Shown here in pieces: positions 19,303 to 28,124 of a stretch of DNA of 64,000 nucleotides (position 1 is its first letter; each line of letters starts with the position of its first letter). Both the position numbers and the translations under genes were made by a program. The DNA comes from Candidatus Flexifilum affinis. Its GTDB lineage: Bacteria; Chloroflexota; Anaerolineae; Aggregatilineales; Phototrophicaceae. The DNA lies in assembly GCA_016713325.1 (NCBI GenBank), contig JADJPJ010000027.1, positions 56,849-120,848 on the forward strand, written 5' to 3'. The notes under the pieces are model-generated. The model saw nothing but the letters and a program-made list of their open reading frames with translations. It ran no database searches and was not told the DNA's origin.

Positions 19303-19917
19303 TTATGAGGCCGGCCCCTCGGTTTCCGCCTGCACGCGTTCGACCACCTGGCGCAGAACGTCCACCGGCTGCGCCCCGGCGACCAGATAGCGCCCCGCGA
19401 ACACCAACGCCGGCACCCCGCTCAGCCCGAGCTGCCGGGCAAGCGCGACATCCTCGCTGACCAGGGCATCGTACTGCGGATCGTCCAGCAGCGTGAGAAA
19501 GCGCTCACCGTCCATACCGCTGGCCTCGGCGAGCGTCCGCAGCACCGTCGGGTCGGAGATGTCCTTCGCCTCATCCCAGTAGGCGCGCGTCACCAGGTCG
19601 TGGAAAGCCTCGCCAAAGCCATAGGCATCCGCAATTTTCTCGCCGACCAGCGCATCGCGGCTGCTGATGCCGAACGGCCCCGAGTGCACTTCGATGCCGT
19701 GCTGTTCGCGCATGATCTGGTTGAAGCGTGGCCGCCCCACCGTTTCGATGTACTGCCGGTAATCGTCCGGGATCGGGGGCGCCCCCGCCGGACGGAGTTC
19801 AAACGACCGCCAGCGCAGGGTCAGGTCGTGTGTTTCCTTGAGCGCCTTCAAACTGAGGGCGACGGCGTAGCACCACGGTCAGACGAAGTCCGACCATACA
19901 TCGACGTGTACGGGCAT
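19303..19917 (-). CDS. FrnE-type DsbA-family oxidoreductase with in-frame UGA in CxxC (possible selenoprotein)
   Basis: From ATG 19917, with AGGAG six bases upstream, the frame reads MPVHVDVWSDFV, then TGA (19881-19879), then PWCYAVALSLKALKE and 180 more conserved residues to 19303. Members of this thioredoxin-fold family carry CPWC at this place. UGA falls exactly on the first, nucleophilic cysteine, giving UPWC (residues 13-16). The C-terminal domain (SGVPALVFAGRYLVAGAQP, with its cis-Pro) is normal. Selenocysteine is possible, since DsbA-like UxxC selenoproteins are known; TGC mutated or misread as TGA is the other explanation. The gene follows the DUF1917-like frame, which runs into it in the same phase. 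Without UGA readthrough, the product would start inside and lack the redox motif. Confidence 0.75.
19843..19861 (-). other. Candidate SECIS-like hairpin after the UGA
   Basis: Counting U of UGA as 1, bases 21-27 (CGCCCUC) pair with 33-39 (GAAGGCG) with one C-A mismatch. This leaves a five-base apical loop AGUUU with G in second place. Position and size are within the loose bacterial SECIS pattern. The stem is short and GC-rich coding sequence makes chance hairpins common. Confidence 0.25.
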
Positions 19918-20280
19918 GATGTCTCCTGGCTTGATAGCTCTACTGTGGAGGATCAGGGAAGCGTCGGTGAACTTCCACGGACATATTCTAGCGGGGTCAG
20001 GCCCATCGCGCGAAGCGCTACGGGCTTTGTAACCCAGGCTTCCGGCTTCCGTCGCTTCCCGGACACGCTGCCAGAGCGCATCGACCTGATCGATCGTCGT
20101 CGTGATGGAAAAGTGGCCTGCGCGGGGAGTAGGCGGAGGGCCGGCCGTGCGACGGGCCGTTTCGATCCAGTAGACGGCGCTGACCTGGGATGGCATAACC
20201 TCAGCGTCATGCTGCATGCGGGCCTGCTGCACCCGGGCGATCAGGTCGAGATCGGGCATGCCCTGCGAATCGTCGCTCAT
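19879..20280 (-). CDS. DUF1917-like small protein
   Basis: The 133-residue frame has a region (about 35-95: YWIETARRTAG, GHFSITTTIDQVDALWQRV, ATEAGSLGYKARSAS) that matches the DUF1917 or putative phosphothreonine-lyase-like family in pattern only; no catalytic role is established here. ATG 20280 overlaps the histidine kinase stop as ATGA, so it is translationally coupled. It has no stop of its own: the frame passes through the ribosome site and ATG of the DsbA-like gene and ends at the UGA of 19881-19879. Either a stop near 19930-19990 was lost by an indel, or the two products overlap in the same frame. Confidence 0.5.
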   Translation of the reverse strand: MSDDSQGMPDLDLIARVQQARMQHDAEVMPSQVSAVYWIETARRTAGPPPTPRAGHFSITTTIDQVDALWQRVREATEAGSLGYKARSASRDGPDPARICPWKFTDASLILHSRAIKPGDIMPVHVDVWSDFV

Positions 20281-21962
20281 GGGATCGCTTCCTCGGTGGG
20301 CGACTTCTGCTCGACCGCCTGGACGAGGGGCAGTGAAAAGCCAAACAGGCTGCCTTCGCCATGTCGGCTCTGGAAGAACACTTCGCCGCCATGTCGTTCG
20401 ATAATCTTCTTCACCAGATGCAGGCCAAGGCCGGTGCCGCTGATATTGCTCGTCTCACGCGTCTTGACGCGGTAGAAGGCTGGAACAGACGCGCCTGCTC
20501 CGCCTCGGGGATGCCATAGCCGGTGTCGCGCACTTCGTAGCGTACGCGGTCGCCGTGGATGCTGAGATGCACCACCACCTTGCCGCCGCTCGCGTGTATT
20601 TCAGCGCGTTGGTCAGGAGGTTGCTGGCCGCTTCACTCCAGCTCCAGCGCCTCGCCAACCACGTACACCGATCGCGATCAGTCCAGTCTTCAGCGATACG
20701 TGGGTCTGCTCCGCTTCCGGCAGGTACTGCTCGATCACTTCACGCACCAGTTGATCCAGATCGAACCAGCGCCGACGGCCTGGTGTGCTGCTCCTGAATC
20801 CGCTCCAGCGACAGCACGTCCGTAGACAGGCGGAACAGCCGGTCCAGCCCGCGACTGATGGCATCGAAGTACCCGCGCTGGGCCTCATCAGGCTGTCGCC
20901 CAGGTCCGCGCAGCAGCGTGATGTAATTGGCGATCACCGACAGAGGGCTGCGCATGTCGTGCGCCGCGATGCGGATCATGTCCGTCTTCAGGTGTTCCAG
21001 ATCGGCCACCTGCGCGTAGAGCTTCTGCTGCGCGGTGAGCTGTTCCTGAAGCGTCTTCATCAGCAGCGCGTTGTCCAGCGAGATGGCCAGGCGCGCGGTC
21101 AGCAGTTGAACGAATTCATAGACCTCGTGGCTGAAGCGCGAGGCGCGGCTGGTCTCCAGGTTGAGCACGCCGACCACCCGATCACGGGCGATCAGCGGCG
21201 CGACGATGTTCGCCTCCATCCCCGGCACGTCGCCCACATAATCTGGGTCGTTGCGCGTGTCCATGACGAACTGCGCCCGCCCGGTGCGCAGCGCCCGCCC
21301 GACAACACCTTCGCTGAGCTGCAGGCGGCGGTCATGATCGCCGCTGCCCAGACCGTTGGAACGCACCACGCGCAGACCGTCCGACTCCATCAAGGCGATG
21401 AACCCGGTGTCGGCCCGGCTGAGTGACATGGCGGCATTCAGGCCAACGGTCAGAATGGCGCTGGGGTCCAGATACCCATTCAGTTCCGTATCCACCTGCT
21501 GGAGCATGGCGAGCTGCTGCATGCTGGCCCGCAGCGCCCGTTCCAGGATGCGTGGGTCGGTCATCAGGCGAACAAAACCGCGAATGCCCTGGGGCTGCCC
21601 ATAACTATCACGGACGAGCGACACCGACACTTCCAGCGGGCGAGTCACGCCGTCGCGGCTGCGCACCATTACCTCGACGGTGCGCGAGGCGCTCGTGCCC
21701 TGCGAAGCGGCATAGAACACATCCTGCAAGCGAGTGATCGCGGCGGCATCAATGTAGTTGGTGTAATGATTGGACTGTGGGTCCAGAAGTTCTTCACGGG
21801 AAAACCCGGTCAGGCGCACCACGGCCTCGTTCACGAACATGAGGCGGCCGCTAAGATCCTGGCTTCGTAGTAGCCATCGTCGATCTCATCCAGGAAACGA
21901 AAAATCGCCTGGTCAGCCTCCGGTGAATACTGCCTCAGGTTTACCAAGTCATCCCCACTCAC
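20277..21962 (-). pseudogene. PAS-GAF sensor histidine kinase, broken by several frameshifts
   Basis: The conserved parts are in order but in different frames. They are a PAS domain (VSGDDLVNLRQYS, MFVNEAVVRLTGF), a GAF domain (TGFIALMES to LISLDNALLMK region), a HisKA helix with H in AAHDMRSPLSVI, then the N-box NLLTNALKYT, G1 box DTGYGIP and G2 box GTGLGL, ending SPTEEAIP at TGA 20279-20277. Frame changes are needed near 21865, 20785, 20690-20640, 20590 and 20500. All catalytic boxes survive, so indels in the sequence are more likely than true decay. The start is taken as GTG 21962. The stop overlaps the DUF1917-like ATG; a response regulator is not next to it. Confidence 0.7.
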
Positions 21963-22219
21963 ATAAGATACCTGTTCCGCGTCGCATGTTCATCGAGGAC
22001 GGAGATTGCAGGCCTGTTGAAGAACGCTGAGATTAATACAAGTGAGCGCACGCACCATTAATCGTATCACAAAAGCCGGCTGATTCGTCAACAAATTTCA
22101 CAAATTATCCATGGGCGCTCGTCCTTTTTTCTACCTTGCCGCAAGCATCCGAATCTACACCGTATCGCCAACTTGTGGGACAATACGATCACGGCAGATC
22201 ACACAAAAAGGCGGAACTG

Positions 22220-23194
22220 GTGCCAGAGACGTATGTCATCACCGGCGGAGCAGGCTTCATCGGATCTCACATTGCCGAGCACCTGCTCGCGGCAGGACAT
22301 CGGGTGAGAATCGTCGACAACTTTCTCACCGGCAAACGTGAAAACGTGGCTTCGCTGACCGGCGATGTGACCGTTCACGAGGTCAGCATCACCGATCTGG
22401 AGGCATTGCGGCCGATCTTCGACGGCGCGCAGTACGTGTTCCACCAGGCCGCCATTCCGCCAGTCCCGCGCAGGGTCGACGACCCGTTGACCACCCACCA
22501 AATCAACGTCACGGGTACGCTCAACGTCCTGCTCGCGGCCCGCGATGCCGGCGTCAAGCGCGTGGTCTACGCTGCCTCGTCGTCGGCCTATGGCGATCTG
22601 GAGCAGGAAGCCAAGGTGGAGACCCTTGCGCCGCAGCCGCTCTCGCCCTACGGCGTCAGCAAACTGGCGGCAGAATACTACTGCCAGGTGTTCACCCAGG
22701 TCTATGGTCTGGAGACGGTGGCCCTGCGCTACTTCAATGTCTTCGGCCCACGCCAGGACGAGACGTCGCAGTATGCCGCCGTGATCCCCAGGTTCATCGC
22801 CGCGATGCTGGACGGCCAGCCGCCGACCATCTATGGAGATGGCCTGCAATCGCGCGATTTCACCTATATCGCCAACGTTGTTCACGGCAACATACTGGCC
22901 ATGCATGCACCCCAGGCCGCCGGCCAGGTCATCAATCTGGCCCTGGGCGGCAGCATCAGCCTGCTCGAACTGGTGGAGCGCCTCAACAAGCTGCTCGGCA
23001 CCGGTTTCGCGGCGGTGCATACCCCGGCCAAGGTCGGTGACATTCTGCATTCGCGCGCCGAGATTCAGAAAGCCATCGAATTGCTCGATTTCGCGCCCAT
23101 TGTCGATTTCGATACCGGCCTCGCGCGGACCGTTGCGTGGTTCCGTCAGCGTTCGTCGCAGCCGGCCTCAACGCCGACCCCCACATCGCAATAA
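22220..23194 (+). CDS. NAD-dependent nucleotide-sugar epimerase/dehydratase (SDR)
   Basis: This 324-residue extended SDR protein has the NAD loop GGAGFIGSH, the catalytic Ser region YAASSSAYGD and YxxxK in SPYGVSKLAAEYY. The FNVFGPRQDETSQYAAVIPRF segment resembles UDP-GlcNAc/UDP-GalNAc 4-epimerases of the WbpP/GalE type. It would supply an activated sugar for the glycan locus. GTG 22220 is chosen over ATG 22136, because AGGCGG precedes it and the Rossmann strand starts within six residues; the upstream 28 codons look non-conserved. It is 13 bases from the DegT aminotransferase gene, which has a good AAGGAGAA site, so the two form the start of an operon with the sugar transferase. Confidence 0.88.
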   Translation: MPETYVITGGAGFIGSHIAEHLLAAGHRVRIVDNFLTGKRENVASLTGDVTVHEVSITDLEALRPIFDGAQYVFHQAAIPPVPRRVDDPLTTHQINVTGTLNVLLAARDAGVKRVVYAASSSAYGDLEQEAKVETLAPQPLSPYGVSKLAAEYYCQVFTQVYGLETVALRYFNVFGPRQDETSQYAAVIPRFIAAMLDGQPPTIYGDGLQSRDFTYIANVVHGNILAMHAPQAAGQVINLALGGSISLLELVERLNKLLGTGFAAVHTPAKVGDILHSRAEIQKAIELLDFAPIVDFDTGLARTVAWFRQRSSQPASTPTPTSQ

Positions 23195-23207
23195 GGAGAA
23201 TCTAGCC

Positions 23208-24382
23208 ATGACCCTTGCCCCGATTCGGGAAACCTTCCTGCCCTTCGCCCTACCCGATATCGATCAGCGCGAGATCGACGCCGTGACCGAAGTGGTCGCG
23301 TCCGGCTGGCTGACCACCGGCCCGAAGACGGTTGAATTCGAGAAGCAGTTCGCCGCTTACCTGGGTGTCAAGCATGCCGTCGCCGTCAATTCAGCCACCG
23401 CTGCCATGCACCTGGCGTTGGAGGCGATCGGCCTGCAGCGCGGCGACGAGGTGATCACGTCCACCTTCACCTTCGCCGCCACGGCCGAGGTGGTGCGCTA
23501 TTTTGACGCCAAGCCGGTCTTCGTCGACGTTCAGCGCGACACCCTGAATATCGATCCATCGCTGATCGAAGCGGCCATCACCGAGCGAACCAAGGCCATC
23601 ATCCCGGTGCACGTGGCCGGCCAGTCCGCCGATCTGGATGCCATCCACGCCATCGCACGCAATCATGACCTGCGCGTTATCGACGATGCCGCCCACGCCC
23701 TGCCGACCCACTACAAGGGCCGCCTGATCGGCGCAATCAGCGACATGACCTCGTTCAGCTTCTACGCCCTAAGACGCTGGCCACCGGCGAAGGCGGCATG
23801 ATCACCACCGATAACGACGAATGGGCCGACCGCTGCCGCGTCATGCGCCTGCATGGCATGAGCAAGGACGCCTGGAAGCGTTACACCGGCGAAGGAAGCT
23901 GGCGCTACGACATCGTCGCGCCCGGGTTCAAGTACAACCTGACCGACATCGCCTCAGCCATGGGTCTGGTGCAGTTGAGCAAAATACAAGCCATGTTCAC
24001 GCGCCGTGTGGAGATTGCCCGTGCTTTTGACGCCGCCTTCGCCGGCCATCCGGCGCTGATCACGCCGCCGCTCTATGCCGACAGCACCCATCCCTATCAT
24101 CTGTACATCCTGCGCCTGAACCTGGATGCCCTGACCGTCAACCGCTCGCAGTTCATGGAGCACCTGCGCCAGGCGAACATCGGGGCGAGCGTGCACTGGA
24201 TTCCGCTGCACATGCATCCCTACTACGTGCAGACCTACGGCTACACTCCGGAAGATTTCCCGATCGCCGCCGAAGAAGGCATGCGCTGCATTTCGCTGCC
24301 GATCTACTCGCGGATGACCAACAGCGACGTTGAAGATGTCATTACGGCCGTGCGCGATATCGCCGACCGTCATCTGGCCTGA
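23208..24382 (+). CDS. DegT/DnrJ/EryC1/StrS sugar aminotransferase (one frameshift)
   Basis: This PLP enzyme transfers an amino group to a keto nucleotide sugar. The first 190 residues (SGWLTTGPKTVEFE, NSATAAMHLALEAIG, STFTFAATAEVV, DDAAHALP) lead to FSFYA at about 23770. There the frame shifts by one base: the other frame gives KTLATGEGGMITTDND, whose Lys is the PLP-binding residue, and runs on through GFKYNLTDIASAMG and HWIPLHMHPYY to TGA 24382. The broken spot is the short run CCCTAAGA. The ATG at 23208 has AAGGAGAA in front. With the SDR gene before and the glycosyl-phosphate transferase after, it probably makes the amino sugar that starts the polysaccharide repeat. Confidence 0.85.
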
Positions 24383-24397
24383 TGTGCCGGAGTAACC

Positions 24398-24985
24398 ATG
24401 CTCAAGCGCCTGTTCGACATCGTGGTTTCGCTGATCGGACTGGTCATTCTTTCGCCCGTGCTGCTCATCCTGGGCGCGTGGGTCAAGCTGTCGTCCCCTG
24501 GACCGATCTTCTACCGATCGACGCGGGTGGGTCGCGACGGCGTGGAGTTCAAGCTGCTCAAGTTCCGCTCGATGGTGATCGGCGCCGATAAGCTCGGCCC
24601 GCCGGTGACCGGCGCGCACGATCCGCGCATTACCCGCGTTGGCCGCATCCTTCGCGGCACCAAGATGGATGAGCTGCCCCAGTTGTGGAATGTGCTGGTG
24701 GGCGACATGAGTCTGGTCGGGCCGCGCCCCGAAGCGCCAAAGTATGTCGCCTACTACACGCCGGAGCAGCGCGAAGTCCTGCGCGTTCGACCCGGCATCA
24801 CTGGCCCGGCATCCATCCGGTATCGCCACGAAGAAGAAATCCTGACCGGGGTGAACTGGGAAGAGAAGTACATCCGTGAGGTCATGCCGGCCAAGCTGGA
24901 GATCGACCTGGAATACGCCCGAGACGTGTCGCTCGCCCGCGACGTTATTCTGATCTTCCTGACCTTCCTGGCGCTGTTCAGGTAG
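24398..24985 (+). CDS. Polyprenyl-phosphate sugar-1-phosphate transferase (initiating transferase)
   Basis: The 195-residue protein is the short, PglC-like form of the bacterial sugar transferase family. It has one N-terminal membrane segment ([18 protein letters not shown]) and a cytoplasmic catalytic core with [29 protein letters not shown] and RPGITG. It moves a sugar-1-phosphate from a nucleotide donor to undecaprenyl phosphate, the first step of surface-glycan assembly at the inner face of the membrane. The Asp-Glu pair in MDELPQ is the catalytic dyad of the family. It sits 15 bases after the aminotransferase, in an order like that of PglC/PglE loci. Its last 8 bases overlap the end of the convergent GT4 gene. 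Confidence 0.93.
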   Translation: MLKRLFDIVVSLIGLVILSPVLLILGAWVKLSSPGPIFYRSTRVGRDGVEFKLLKFRSMVIGADKLGPPVTGAHDPRITRVGRILRGTKMDELPQLWNVLVGDMSLVGPRPEAPKYVAYYTPEQREVLRVRPGITGPASIRYRHEEEILTGVNWEEKYIREVMPAKLEIDLEYARDVSLARDVILIFLTFLALFR

Positions 24986-26120
24986 CCGGCAGGTCGAGCA
25001 CGCAGCGGACATCCTGCATGAAGCGGCTGTAGGTGAACCGCGCCGCCGCGTCCATCGCCCGGCGCGATTCACTCGTCCAGCGCGCCGGGTCGTCCAGGTA
25101 GGCGCGTGCCGCCGCGGTGTAAGCATCCAGGTCTCCCGGCGGGATAGCCATTCCCACTTTGAACTGCTCCAACACCTGGGGAATCGCGCTGACCGCCCCG
25201 GCCAGCGGCACGACTCCATAGGCCATCGCCTCGCTGATCACCTTGGGCCAGCCCTCGCTGCTGCTGGTCGGAAAAAGCAGCAGGTGCGCCTGGCTGTAGA
25301 ACGGCGCGATCTCGGCGCGCGCCACCCATCCGTGAAAGGTGACGCTGTCGCTCAGTCCGAGCGAGCCCGCCAGCGCCTCCAGGTCGGCGCGCTCCGGCCC
25401 ATCGCCAATCAGGTCGTAGGTCAGGGCGACGCCCGACGCGCGCAGCGCCGCCGCAACGCGCAGGCCGCGCTCAACCCCTTTGGCACGCTCCAGCCGGCCC
25501 ACGAACAGCAGGCGCAGCGGCGTACTCATCGTCTTGCCGCTGCCGACCACCTGACCGCCGGCGAATTCTTCGTCGGTCAGACACGGATTGATGAAATTGT
25601 GGATGAACGGCGGGTCGCCGGGCCAGTGGCCGTTGACCGTCACCTGCGCCCGGTGCCAGCCGCGTTGGAGTAGCCAGCGCTGCAAGCGGTAGGTTAAGGC
25701 GTCCGGCGCATCCGGCTTCCAGTTGCCGGCGTACTTGATCCAGCGTCTGGCAGGCCGCCACAAGAATGGCAGAAGCAGGATGGCCAGCAGCGAGATGTTG
25801 GCCGGCGCGCGGACGTGCACGACGTCGGCCGCCGCGATCTCGCGCAGCAGGACGGCCGCGTAGCGCGGATAGGCGGCCAGGATGCCCAGTTTGGCGCGCA
25901 GTCCGGAGCCGCCACTCGGCCTCAACCCGACGAGCGTGACGTTGTCCGCGTCGTAGGCGACCTCACCCTGTGGCGCGCCGCCATCGTACAGCATGGCGAC
26001 GTGGCGGATCGACGAAAACATGCCGGCCAACTGGCTGATCTCGCGCACCGTCGGCCCCCATCCAACCGGGACGCCGTCGCGCAGATGATGCTCGGTATGG
26101 GAGATGATGACCAGTTTCAT
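24978..26120 (-). CDS. GT4-family glycosyltransferase
   Basis: This 380-residue GT-B enzyme has an N-terminal acceptor domain (KLVIISHTEHHLRDG) and a C-terminal nucleotide-sugar domain with FVGRLERAKGVERGLRVAAAL, LIGDGPER and the signature SSSEGWPKVISEAMAYGVVPL. The second Glu of that EX7E-like signature is the usual donor contact. It is retaining by family. ATG 26120 is the chosen start; a TTG at 26138 would overlap the upstream stop as TTGA, and both lack a strong ribosome site. It is downstream of another GT4 gene on the minus strand, and the pair is probably one transcript facing the sugar transferase operon. Confidence 0.88.
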   Translation of the reverse strand: MKLVIISHTEHHLRDGVPVGWGPTVREISQLAGMFSSIRHVAMLYDGGAPQGEVAYDADNVTLVGLRPSGGSGLRAKLGILAAYPRYAAVLLREIAAADVVHVRAPANISLLAILLLPFLWRPARRWIKYAGNWKPDAPDALTYRLQRWLLQRGWHRAQVTVNGHWPGDPPFIHNFINPCLTDEEFAGGQVVGSGKTMSTPLRLLFVGRLERAKGVERGLRVAAALRASGVALTYDLIGDGPERADLEALAGSLGLSDSVTFHGWVARAEIAPFYSQAHLLLFPTSSSEGWPKVISEAMAYGVVPLAGAVSAIPQVLEQFKVGMAIPPGDLDAYTAAARAYLDDPARWTSESRRAMDAAARFTYSRFMQDVRCVLDLPAT

Positions 26121-26134
26121 GGATTTGCCGGCTC

Positions 26135-27286
26135 TCAAGGGGCGATCAGCGCGCGGAATACGCGGTCATACTCGGCGGCGCGCTGACGCCAGGTCTGCTC
26201 GGCCAGGGCGCGCGTTCGCGCCCGTTCACCCATCGTCTGCCGCAGCGCGTCGTCGTCCAGCAGGCGCAGGATGCCGCGCGCGGTGTCTTCCGGGTCTTCC
26301 GGCGCGACGGCGATGCCGGTTCGTCCGTCTTCGATTGCTTCGACCAGCCCGGAGTTGGCGGATACGACCGAAGGCGTCCCGCACATGGCCGCCTCGACGA
26401 CCACGATGCCGTAGCCTTCGAAGTCGCCGTCGGCGGTCGTCCGGCTGGTGATGACGAAGACGTCGGCGGCGTTCATGCAGCGAACCACCTCGTTCAGCGG
26501 CTGGCGTCCCAGGAAATGGACGTGGTCGCTCACGCCGAGCGAGGCGGCAAGGGCGCTGTAATCGTCCTGTTTAGTGGGCAGGCCGACAATCAGATAGTGC
26601 GTATTCGGATGGGCCTTCAGCACCTGCGGCATCGCCCGAATGACGATATCCTGCCCCTTGCGGGCGCTGACATTGCCGACCGTCGCCAGCAACCGGGCCG
26701 ATTCCAGACCGTGGCGGGCGCGGAAGGCGCGCGCCTCTTCTGGCGGCAGCAGGGCGAAGCGGGTGTCATCTGCGCCGTTCGGGATGACCCATTCGGCGCG
26801 TGGGCGGACGCCGGAAGCCAGCATCCGCTCGCGTGTATACTGGCTAACGCAGATCACGGCGTCGGCGCGCGAGAAGGTCAGCGCCGTGACACGCTGGTTG
26901 ATGGCTGAACCCAGGGTAAACTCGGTGCCATGGCCGATGGCCGCCCAGGGTCGGCGATGGATCGGAGCCGTCAGTGCCGCCAGCCACACCAGGCGCCGCC
27001 CGCTGGCCACGATCACATCGGGCTGGAAGCGGCGAACGACGTCGAGCAGAGTGCGCACGCGGTAGATCAGGTCGCGGGCCGCGGAGCCGGCAGGCAGCAG
27101 GCGGTGAACGGCGAACGGCTGCGCACTGTTGAAGGCGGCGATCTCCGGGTCCGGCGCCGTGTCCTGGCGCGTGATAACTTCGGCCTGCCAGCCCAGATCG
27201 CCCAGGCGCAGCGCCAGTTGGTAGGCGTGCGTCCCGATGCCGCCAGGCCCCGGCGGGAATTCGCTGGACAGAAGCAGGAGTCGCAT
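26135..27286 (-). CDS. GT4-family glycosyltransferase
   Basis: The 383-residue GT-B protein starts MRLLLLSSEFPPGPGGIGTH, the glycine-rich acceptor-side loop of GT4 enzymes. It continues with IPNGADDTRF, ATVGNVSARKGQDIVIRAMP and DFEGYGIVVVEAAMCGTPSVV, where the EX7E motif is clear (E of FEGYG and E of VVEAA). It probably uses an NDP-hexose donor. The acceptor is unknown. It starts at ATG 27286, about 105 bases from the divergent GNAT gene, and ends 15 bases before the next GT4 start. Confidence 0.9.
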   Translation of the reverse strand: MRLLLLSSEFPPGPGGIGTHAYQLALRLGDLGWQAEVITRQDTAPDPEIAAFNSAQPFAVHRLLPAGSAARDLIYRVRTLLDVVRRFQPDVIVASGRRLVWLAALTAPIHRRPWAAIGHGTEFTLGSAINQRVTALTFSRADAVICVSQYTRERMLASGVRPRAEWVIPNGADDTRFALLPPEEARAFRARHGLESARLLATVGNVSARKGQDIVIRAMPQVLKAHPNTHYLIVGLPTKQDDYSALAASLGVSDHVHFLGRQPLNEVVRCMNAADVFVITSRTTADGDFEGYGIVVVEAAMCGTPSVVSANSGLVEAIEDGRTGIAVAPEDPEDTARGILRLLDDDALRQTMGERARTRALAEQTWRQRAAEYDRVFRALIAP

Positions 27287-27392
27287 TCGGCTTCAGAACT
27301 CAATCGTGATGGGCAGAAACGGTATAGCGCGCTAAAGTATAGACTATCGTGATGATGGGCAACAGGAACAGCTCACCAGGAACGGACAGGCC

Positions 27393-28124
27393 ATGGGAAA
27401 AAGCAGGTCGGCAATCACGCTGCGACTATTGACGAAAGCAGATCTGCCGCAAATCACCGCCATTCATATGAGCGCCTTTCCTCATCGCGCCATGACCGCC
27501 CTGGGTAGCAATGCCGTGCAGCGCTACTACGACTGGCTGCTGACCGATGTGCACCCCCGCGCCTATCGCATGGGCGCCTTCGACGGGGAGAAGATGCTGG
27601 GATTCAATTTCGCCGGCCGCTACAATGGCGCGCTGAGCGGATTCCTGGATCGGAACCGCAATTTTCTGATCGCCAAGGTCGCTACTCGTCCCTGGCTGCT
27701 GCTGACCAATGAGTTGTTCCGGTCACGCATCTCGATTGCCCTGCGCATTCTCAGCCGCAAAAAGACGCCCGCGCGCCTTATCAGCCCGGATGACACGCAA
27801 CCTCGCGCGAAGATCCCCACCGGCTTCGGCATCCTCGCCATTGCCGTCGACCCGTTGGTGCAGGGCAAGGGCGTGGGCAAGCTGCTCATGCTGGACGCCG
27901 AGCGCGAAGCGAAGAGACTGGGTCACACGACGCTGGATCTCTCGGTCGACCTGGAAAACAGCCACGCCATCGAATTCTACGAGCGGCTCGGCTGGCAGAA
28001 GTTTTATGTCGCTGACGGCTCCTGGCAGGGCACGATGGTCAAGATCTTGGCACCCCCGACCGCTTCACCTGGCAGCACAGGCAGCGCCACGCCGATAGGT
28101 TCTACGCCTTCCAGCGCCCTCTGA
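27393..28124 (+). CDS. GNAT-family N-acetyltransferase
   Basis: This 243-residue GNAT-fold protein has acetyl-CoA motif A at about residues 150-165 (IAVDPLVQGKGVGKLLM) followed by AEREAKRLG and the late FYERLGWQKF block. The first 90 residues (AIHMSAFPHRAMTALG) resemble GNATs found in glycan loci that acetylate amino sugars. That function fits the amino-sugar aminotransferase nearby, but the acceptor cannot be read from sequence. The C-terminal 25 residues are Ser/Thr/Pro-rich and overlap the 3' end of the convergent GT2 gene by 23 bases. The start is ATG 27393. Confidence 0.85.
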   Translation: MGKSRSAITLRLLTKADLPQITAIHMSAFPHRAMTALGSNAVQRYYDWLLTDVHPRAYRMGAFDGEKMLGFNFAGRYNGALSGFLDRNRNFLIAKVATRPWLLLTNELFRSRISIALRILSRKKTPARLISPDDTQPRAKIPTGFGILAIAVDPLVQGKGVGKLLMLDAEREAKRLGHTTLDLSVDLENSHAIEFYERLGWQKFYVADGSWQGTMVKILAPPTASPGSTGSATPIGSTPSSAL

